A DNA stretch of 64,000 bases, from NCBI GenBank assembly GCA_034666985.1, contig JAXDKS010000047.1, positions 1-64,000 on the forward strand, written 5' to 3'. The notes below the pieces were generated by a model. It was not told the origin of the DNA, did not search any database, and worked only from the letters and a program-made list of their open reading frames with translations. This DNA comes from DATARR01 sp034666985. GTDB lineage: Bacteria > Acidobacteriota > Thermoanaerobaculia > Multivoradales > UBA5704. The position numbers were made by a program, and so were the translations under genes. Positions 9,201 through 18,200 of the stretch are shown piece by piece; positions within the stretch are counted from its first letter, which is position 1; the number at the start of each line of letters is the position of its first letter.

Positions 9201-12200
9201 GAGCAGCAGCGCCCCTTGCGTCAGCAGCACCGGCGAGGCGAGGTCGTCGAGGAGGAAGCGCAGACGCCGGGGCGGCGTCTGCGGCTCGAGGGGTGCATAG
9301 GCGCCTCCCGCCTTGAGGATTCCCAGCAGGGCAACGACCATCTCGAGCGAACGCTCGACGAGGACCGCCACCAGCACCTCCGGGCGGACCCCGCGCGCCC
9401 GCAGCCAGTACGCCAGGCGGTTGGCGCGGGCGTTGAGCTCGGCATAGGTCAGACGCCGATCGCGGAACGTCACGGCCACGGCGCCGGGAGCGCGCCGCAC
9501 CTGCTGCTCGAACAGCTCGTGGATCAGGCGCTCCCGCGGGTAGGCGAGCGCGGAATCGTTCCACTCGCTGAGGACCTCGTGGCGTTCGGCGGCGGACAGC
9601 AGGGGGAGCCGCGACAGGGGGACGTCCGGATCGCTCGCCGCCGCGGCCAGCACGTTTTCGAAATGCGCGGCCATGCGGCGTACCGACACGCCGTCAAAAA
9701 GGTCGCGAGAGTACTCCCACGTGCCCACCAGACCCTCGGCGGTCTCCTCGACGGAGAGCGTCAGGTCGAACTTGGCCGCCACCACCGCGAGGATCAGAGG
9801 CTCCAGCCGGAGCGGTGGCACCGCCAACGGACCCGAGGGCACGTTCTGTAGGGCGCACATCACCTGGAACACGGGCGTGCGGCCGAGATCGCGAACCGGC
9901 TGCAGCTCCTCGACCAGACGCTCGAAGGGAAGATCCTGAAAGTTATATGCCTCGAGCGTGGTGCGGCGAACCCGCTGCAGCAGCCCGCGCCAAGTCGGAT
10001 CTCCCGCGAGGTCGGCGCGCAGGGCGAGGGTGTTCACGAAACAGCCGATCAGACCTTCGATCTCACGGCGGTTGCGGCCGGCGATCGGCGAGCCGACCAC
10101 CAGGTCCCGCTGGCCGGTATAGCGTCCGAGCAGCACGTCGAACGCGGCGATGAGGACCATGAACAGGGTCGCACCCGCTTTCCGGCCCATCGCCAGGATG
10201 GATCGCGAGAGGGGCTCGGAGAGCGGGATCGGGAACGAGGAGCCGCGGTAGGTGGGGACGGCCGGGCGCGGCCTGTCGGTCGGCAGCTCCAGCGACTTCG
10301 GAGCGCCGGCGAGCCGCTCTTTCCAGTATTCGATCTCGGCACGGGGGGCCTCGCTGGCGAGCCACCCGCGCTGCCAGCCGGCGAAGTCCGCGTACTGGAT
10401 CTCCAACTCCGGCAGCGGCGACGGCCCGCCCCGAGACGCGGCACCGAAGAGAGCGGCGACCTCGCGGAGCAGGATGCCCATCGACCAGGCGTCGCCGACG
10501 ATGTGGTGCAGCGTGACGAGCACCAGCCGGCGCTCAGGCGCGAGGGTCACGATGAGCGCGCGCAGCAGTGGCGCCCGGCCGAGGTCGAAGGGATGCCGCG
10601 CTTCTTTCCGGATCAGGCGCTCGGCCTCAGCCCGGGCCAGCGGGCCGGGCAGCCCCGCCAGATCCGCTTGCGGCAACCCCATCCTCTGTGGCGGATGGAT
10701 CACCTGCACCGGCTCGCCCAGGGTCACCGCGAAGCTCGTCCGTAACGCCTCATGGCGCCGCACCAGCTCCGTCAGGGCCGCGGCCAGCGCCGGCGGGTCG
10801 AAGGGGCCAGTGGCACGCACCGCCAGCGGGATGTTGTAGACCGGGCTGCCGGGCTCCATCTGGTCGAGGAACCACAGCCGGAGCTGGGCTGACGACAGCG
10901 GCAGAGGATGCTCCCGGCCCAGCGGCGGGATGGCGGCTGTGGCGTGGCGCTCGCCCGTCCCCATCTCGCGCTCGACCTGGGCGGCGAGGGCCTGCACGGT
11001 CGGCGCCTGGAACACCGAGCGCACCGGCAGGTCCACGCCGAGGGCCTCCCGGACCCGTGCCACGACTTGCGTGGCGAGCAGCGAATGCCCGCCGCGCTCG
11101 AAGAAGTCCTCCTCGACGCCCACCCGGTCCTGCCCCAGCACCTCGGCGAAGATTCCCGCGAGCAGCTCCTCGACCGGCGTGAGCAGCTCCGCAGCCGCCT
11201 CGACCGCAGGCTCCTCCGGCTCGGGCAGGGCTCGCAGATCGACCTTGCCGTTGGGCGTCAGCGGGATGCCAGCAAGCGCGACGAAGGCGGCCGGCACCGC
11301 CGGCTCGGGCAGGAGCCGGAGAAGGTGGGATCGCAGCTCGCCGGGCGCCGGCGGCCTGTCCGTCGCCGCGACCACGTAGGCCACCAGCTTCTGGCCGTGG
11401 CTGCCGTCGGGCACCGCGACCACGACCGCCTCCCGAACGGCCGGATGCCCGCAGAGCGCGGTCTCGACCTCGGCGGGCTCCACCCGGAAGCCCCGCACCT
11501 GGCTCTGGCGGTCCGCCCGGCCGGCGAACGAGACCTCTCCGTCGGGCTGATACCGGCCCAGGTCGCCGGTGCGGTACATGCGATCGTCCGCCCGGCCGGT
11601 GAACGGATTGACGAGGAACCGCGCAGCGGTGAGCGCGGCATCGCCGAGGTAGCCGCGAGTTAGGTACGGCGTACGGACGTGGATCTCCCCGAGCTCGCCA
11701 ATGCCGCAGAGGCTGTCCGAGCCGCGGAGCACCAGGAGCTGCACCCCCTCAATGCCGCGGCCCAGCGGCACCAGTTGCTCGCCGCCGACCTCCTGGGGCG
11801 TGACCACGTGGAACGACATCGCCTGGGGAGTCTCAGTGGTGCCGTATAAGTTGACGCTCGTCACCGCGGGAGCCAGCTTGCGCAGGCGTGCGGCATCGAG
11901 CCCGGAGAGCGGCGCGCCGCCGAAGAAGGCGTAGCGCAGGTCGGGCAGCGACACGTCCGCACCTGCGGCCGCCAGCACCTGGGAGAGCGCCGGCGTCAGG
12001 TGAGCGACGGTGATCGCCTGCTGCCGCATCCACGCCACCATCCGGCTCGGGCTGGCCAGGTCCTCCGGTTCGGGGACACACAGCGTGGCGCCCAGCCAAA
12101 GCGGCGTAAAGACGTCCCGCAGCAGGGGGTCGTGCGCCAACCCGGAGAGCATGGCGAAGCGATCCAGCCGCGAGAAGGCAAAGGTCCCGGCGTGCCAGCG

Positions 12201-15200
12201 GAGGAAATGGGAGAGCGGTCCGTGGTCGCCGAGGAGCGCTTTGGGCTCTCCCGTCGAGCCCGACGTGAACGCCACGTAGGCGAGAGAGCCGGGCTCGCAG
12301 AGGACCTCCAGGTCTTGCGCCGGCTGTCGCTCCGGGGCGCGGCCCCCCGGCGGGAGCCCCAGCTCGACACGGCAGCGGAGGTCCGCCGAATCGAGGCAGC
12401 GGGCGAGCTCCTGCGGGACAGGCGTCCCGGCCACGGTGATCCACGACCGGGGGCGTGCGATGCGCAGCCGGTCGATCAGCCGTAGCGCCGGGTAGGCCGG
12501 ATCGAGGATCAGGAACGCCGCTCCGGCCTTGAGGATGCCCAGGAGGGCGGCCACCAGTTGGGGGCTCCGCGGACCGTAGACTGCCGCGGTCTCCTCCGGC
12601 CGCACGCCGCTCGCGAGCAGGAGCCGGGCGAGGCGGTCGCTCTCCGCGTCGAGATCGCGATAGCTCCAGGTCCGCCCGCCGCCAGCCACGGCCGGAGCGT
12701 CCGGGTGACGGCGCGCCTGCTCGCCGAAGCGTGCTTGGACCGGTCCCAGACAGGTCGCGGCGAGTTCCATCCTGGGAGACGGGAGCCAGGATGCCGCGGC
12801 AGCCGTCACCAGCGAGAGCTCGGCTAGCCTGCGGCCGGCGGCCTCCGTCGCCTGCTCCAGCACCGCGCGGAGCTGACGCAGCACCTCCTCGATCCGCTCC
12901 GCCACGAAGAGGTCGGCGTTGTAGACCAGATCGAAGACGATCCCCTCCTCCCCCTGCGCGGTGACATAGAAGGTCAGATCGAACTTCGAGGGGATCTCCG
13001 CCGGCGGGGAGAGCGCGACCTCCAGACCGCCGGCCACCATCTCGTACCGAGGCAGGTCGAGCAGGTTGAAGAGCACTTGGAACAGCGGCCTACGCCCCAT
13101 CTCCCGGTCCGGCTGCAGCGCCGCCAGGATCTGCTCGAAAGGCAGGTCCTGTCGCGCATAGGCCTCGAGGCACGCGTCGCGCACCCGCTCGACCAGCCCG
13201 GCGAACTCCGGATCGCCTGAAAGATCGACCCGTAGCGGCAGGGTGTTGAGGAAGATCCCGACGATCCCCCCGAGCTCGGTGCGGCTGCGGACGGAGATCG
13301 GGAAGCCGACGATCACGTCGTCGCTGCCGGTATGGCGCTGCAGCAGCACGTTCACGGCGGCGAGCAGCACCATGAAGGGGGTGGCCCGCAGCCGGCGAGC
13401 GAGCCGGCCCACCTCGCCGGAGAGCCGGGGGGCCAGCACCAGGGACCGCCGTCCGCCGCGATAGGCCGATACGGTCGTCCGCGGCCGGTCAGCGGGCAGC
13501 GTGAGCCCTTCCGGGGCGCCCGCGAGCCGCTCCCGCCAATAGGCGAGAAGGTCCGCCTCCGCCGCCGCGGCGATGCGACGGCGCTGCCAGACGGCATAGT
13601 CGACGTAACGGATGGGCAGCTCCGGCAGCGGCGACGGATGGCCCGCCGTGAACGCCTCGTAAAGCGCCACGATCTCCCGCATCAACACCGCGACCGACCA
13701 GGCGTCGGCGACGATGTGGTGGACGTTGAACAGCAGGCGGTGTCCGAGCTCCCCCAGATCGAGGAGAGGGGTACGCAGCAGCGGACCCCGGGCGAGGTCG
13801 AACCCGGCGACCGCCTCGCGTTGCGCCAGCCGCTCCGCCTCCGGCACACGCCGGCCGGCCGGGAGCGCTGAGAGGTCGAGCCATGGCAACGCCACCTCGG
13901 CCACAGGCTCAACGACCTGCTCCGGCCTTCCCGCGCGGTCGAGAAAGCGCGCCCGCAGGGCGTCATGGCGGCGCACCACTTCGCCGAGCGCTCTCCCCAG
14001 CGCAGCCCGGTCGAGGGCGCCGCGCAGCTGGACCGTGGCCGGCATGTTGTAGACGCCTTTCCCGGGATCGAGCTGCTCGAGAAACCAGATGCGCTCCTGG
14101 GAGAACGAAAGGGGGTATGGACCCGCGCCCGCAGCGCGCGGGATCGGCGCGCTTGGGGACAGGCCCGCGCCGCGCTGCAGGGCGACCTCGACGCGGTCTG
14201 CGAGCTCGGCCAGCGTGGAGGCCTCGAACAGATCGCGCAGCGGGAGCTCGATCCCGCAGGCGCTGCGCAGTCGCGCCGCCAGCCGTGCCGCGAGCAGCGA
14301 GTGGCCGCCTGCCCCGAAGAAGCTTGCCGCCGGCACCAGCTCGTCGACGCCGAGAAGCTCGGCGGCGATGCCGCAGACCAGCTCCTCGATCGGCGTGCGG
14401 GGCGCGGCGAGCGCGGCCTGCGCGCGGTTCGGGGGCGCGGGGAGCATCCGCCGATCCACCTTGCCGCTGGGCGTCAGCGGCAGCGCCTCGAGCTCGACGA
14501 GCTCCGACGGCACCATGGAATCGGGGAGCCGCTGAGCCAACCACCGCCGCAGCTCCGGCTCGGGCGTCCTCACCGCCCGCGGGACGAGATAGGCGACCAG
14601 CCGTGTGTCGCCCGACCCCTCCGACCTGGCCAGCACCACGGCCTCGCGCACCCCGGGATGGCTCGCCAGCACCGCCTCGATCTCTCCCAGCTCGATGCGG
14701 AACCCGCGCAGCTTCACCTGCTGATCGGTGCGGCCCAGGTACTCGATCTCACCGCTCGGGAGATGACGCGCCAGGTCGCCGGTCCGATAGAGGCGCGCCC
14801 CGGGCTCCCGGCCCAGGGCATCGGGCACGAAGCGCTCCGCCGTCAGGTCGGGCCGGCCGAAGTAGCCGCGCGCCACCTGCACGCCGCCGATGTGAAGCTC
14901 TCCCGTGACCCCAAGCGAGACCGGACGTCCATGGCGGTCGAGCAGGTGGATGCGGGTGTTTGCCACGGGCCGGCCGATGGGCACCGTCTCGCGGGCGCCG
15001 ACGGGCACGCAACGGTGAAAGGTGACCTCGACCGCCGCCTCGGTCGGGCCATAGAGGTTGTAGAGCGCGACCTCCGCCACACCGGCGAAACGGGCGAAGA
15101 AACGCGCCTGAAGCTCGAATGGCAAGGCCTCGCCGCTCGCCATCACCAGGCGTAGAGAGCGGCAGAACCGAACCCCCGGCTCCTCGACAAAAGCCTGGAG

Positions 15201-18200
15201 CATGGAAGGGACGAAGTGGGCGGTAGTCACCCCCTGCTCGGCGATCAATTGCGCCAGGTACGCCGGGTCCTGGTGGCCGCCCGGCCGGGCGACCACCAGC
15301 CGGGCGCCGACGAGAAGCGGCCAGAAGAGCTCCGGGACGGACACGTCAAAGCCGAAGGGGGTCTTCTGGAGAACCCGGTCGCAGGCGTGGAGGGGATAGG
15401 CCTCCTGCATCCAGAGCAGCCGGTTGACGATGCCGCGGTGGGTGTTCTCTACGCCCTTGGGCCGGCCCGTGGAACCGGACGTGTAGATCGCGTAGGCCAG
15501 CGCGTCGCCCGTCGGGAACGGCTCCGGGTCTTCCGAGCTCTCCCGGGCAAGCCATTCCTGGTCCGTGTCGAGGCAGAGGACGAGCGGCCCAGGCTCTCCA
15601 CCGTCCGCCGCGGGCAGCAGTGCCGGCAGCCCCGACTGGGTGAGGAGCACGCGAACCTGAGAGTCGGCCAGCATGAAGGCCAGGCGCTCCCGTGGATAGC
15701 CGGGATCGAGCGGAACGTACGCGGCGCCCGCCTTGAGCACGGCGAGGAGCCCCGCCACCATCTCGGCGGAGCGCTCAAGGCAGAGGCCTACCCGGTCCCC
15801 GCAGCCGACGCCGAGCCGGCGGAGACGGTGGGCCAGCCGGTTGGCGCGCGCGTTGAGCTCGGCGTAGGTGAGAGCCTCTCCCGCGAAGACCAGCGCGACC
15901 GCCTCGGGTGTGCGCCAGACCTGCGCCTCGATCAAGGTGTGCAGGCAGCGGTCGCCGTCAGAGTACTGCCGACCCGCGTCGTTCCATTCGACGCCGATCT
16001 GATGCGCTTCACTCGCCGCCAGGAGCGACAGGTCGGAGAGCCGGGCTCCAGGATCGGCGACCAGGCTCCTCAGCAGGTTCTGGAGCTGCCCGATCATCCG
16101 CCGCACGGTGACGGCGTCGAACAGGTCGCGGTCATACTCCAGCACGCCGGTGAGCGCCTCGCCGCTCTCGCGCAGACCGAGCGTCAGATCGAACTTGGCC
16201 GTCCCGGTCGGTACCTCTACGGCCTCGCACCTCACGCCTGGCAGCTCCAGGGTGCCGAGGGAGGCGTTCTGGAGGACCAGCACGCTCTGGACGAAGGCGG
16301 TGCGGCTCGCGTCGCGCTCCGGCTGCAGCTCCTCGACCAGCTTCTCGAACGGGAGGTCCTGATGGCCATAGGCGCCGAGCGCAGCCTCGCGCACGTCCGC
16401 CAGCAGCCCGCGCAGGGGTGGATCACCCGCCATGTCGACGCGCAGGACCAGGGTGTTGACGAAGAACCCGATCAGCCCTTCGAGCTCCGGGCGGGCGCGG
16501 TTGGCGACCGGTGCCCCGACCGCCACGTCGGAGCGATCGGTGTGACGAGCGAGGAGGGCCTGGAAACCGGCGAGCAGGACCATGAACAGGGTGACGCCCT
16601 CGGTCCGCCCGAGCTCGCGAAGGGTGCGCACCAGCTCGCCGGGCAGCTCCACCGTGAGGCTGCCGCCCCTGCCGGCCCGGCGCGCCGGCCGCGGGCGGTC
16701 CGTCGGCAAGTCGAGCACCGGTGGCGCCGCCAGCCTCCGGCGCCAATAGGCGAGCTGCTCGTCGAGCACCTCGCCCTGCAACCACTCCCGCTGCCAGCGG
16801 GCGTAGTCGACGTACTGCACTGGCAGCGGCAGCAGCGGCGACCGGCCAGCCTCCCGGTAGAGGACTCCCAGCTCGCGGACCAGGATACCGAGCGACCAGC
16901 CGTCGCAGACGGCGTGGTGCAGGTTGAGCACCAGGACGTGATCCTCCGGCGCCAGGCGAAGGATCTGCCAGCGCGCCAGGGGTCCACGGGCGAGGTCGAA
17001 GGGGCGCCGCGCCTCGGCCGCGGTGAGGCGCTGCGCCTCTCGTTCCCCTGCTGGGGCCGGGAGCCCCGCGAGGTCGCAGACCGGCGGCTGCGGTGCGGGC
17101 TCCGGCGCGATCCGCTGCACCGGCCGCTCGTCGATCACCGCGAATCGAGTGCGCAGGGTCTCATGGCGAAGCGCCACGGCGGCAAGCCCGGCAAAGAGCG
17201 CCGCCATCTCCAGCGGGCCCCGCAGGCGCAACGCGAAGGGGAGGTTGTAGAGCGCGCTCTCCGGCTCCATCTGGTGCAGGAACCAGAGCCGCTCCTGGCC
17301 GAAGGAGAGCGGCGGGTCCACGGGCCGCGGCAGCGGCTGGACCGGCGGCACGGGACGGCGCCGCAGCTCGCCGCCGAGCCGCTCGGCCAGCGCCGCCACG
17401 GTCGGCGCCTCGAAGACGGCGCGCACCGGAAGCTGCGTCTGGAAAGCGTCGCCCAGGCGCGACACCAGGCGGGTGGCCAGCAGGGAGTGACCGCCGAGAT
17501 CGAAGAAGCTGTCGAAGATCCCGACGCGCTCGCGGCCGAGCAGCTCGGCGCAGATCGTGGCGACCATCTCCTCGACCGGGTTGCGCGGACCGGTGGCGCT
17601 CGTCGGCGTCGAGTCCGCCTCGGGAGCCGGCAGGGAGCGGCGGTCGATCTTGCCGTTGGGCGTGCGAGGCAGCTCCGGCAGCGCGACGAAGAGACCCGGC
17701 ACCATGACGGCGGGCAGCCGCAGGGCGAGCGCGGCCCGCAGCTCCGCCTGGGAGATCGCAGCTCCTGCGGGGACGACGTAGGCCACCAGTCTGGCCTGCC
17801 CGGCCTCGCCCCGCACGACGACCACCGCCTCGCGGACCTGCGGCTGTGCAGCCAGCGCCGCCTCGACCTCTCCCAGCTCGATGCGGAAGCCGCGCACCTT
17901 GACCTGATGGTCGAGGCGGCCGAGGAACTCGAGATCGCCGTTCGGCCGGCGGCGAACCAGGTCGCCCGTACGATAGAGGCGGGCGCCCGCCGCCGCGGCG
18001 AAGGGATCGGGGATGAACCGCTCGGCGGTCAGCTCCGGCCGCCGGAGGTAGCCGCGCGCGAGACCCTCGCCGCCGATGCACAGCTCGCCGGGGACGCCGA
18101 TCGGGGCGAGCTCGAGCCGGCGCCCCAGGACGTGGGCGCGCGTCCCCACCAGCGGCCGGCCGATGGCAGGCGGGCGGGGATCCGCGCCGCTCACCGTCGC

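Noticed and set aside
5961..9851. Long plus-strand open frames (5961-7895 and 8271-9851)
   Set aside because: Antisense to the dioxygenase and NRPS-B; same shadow composition.
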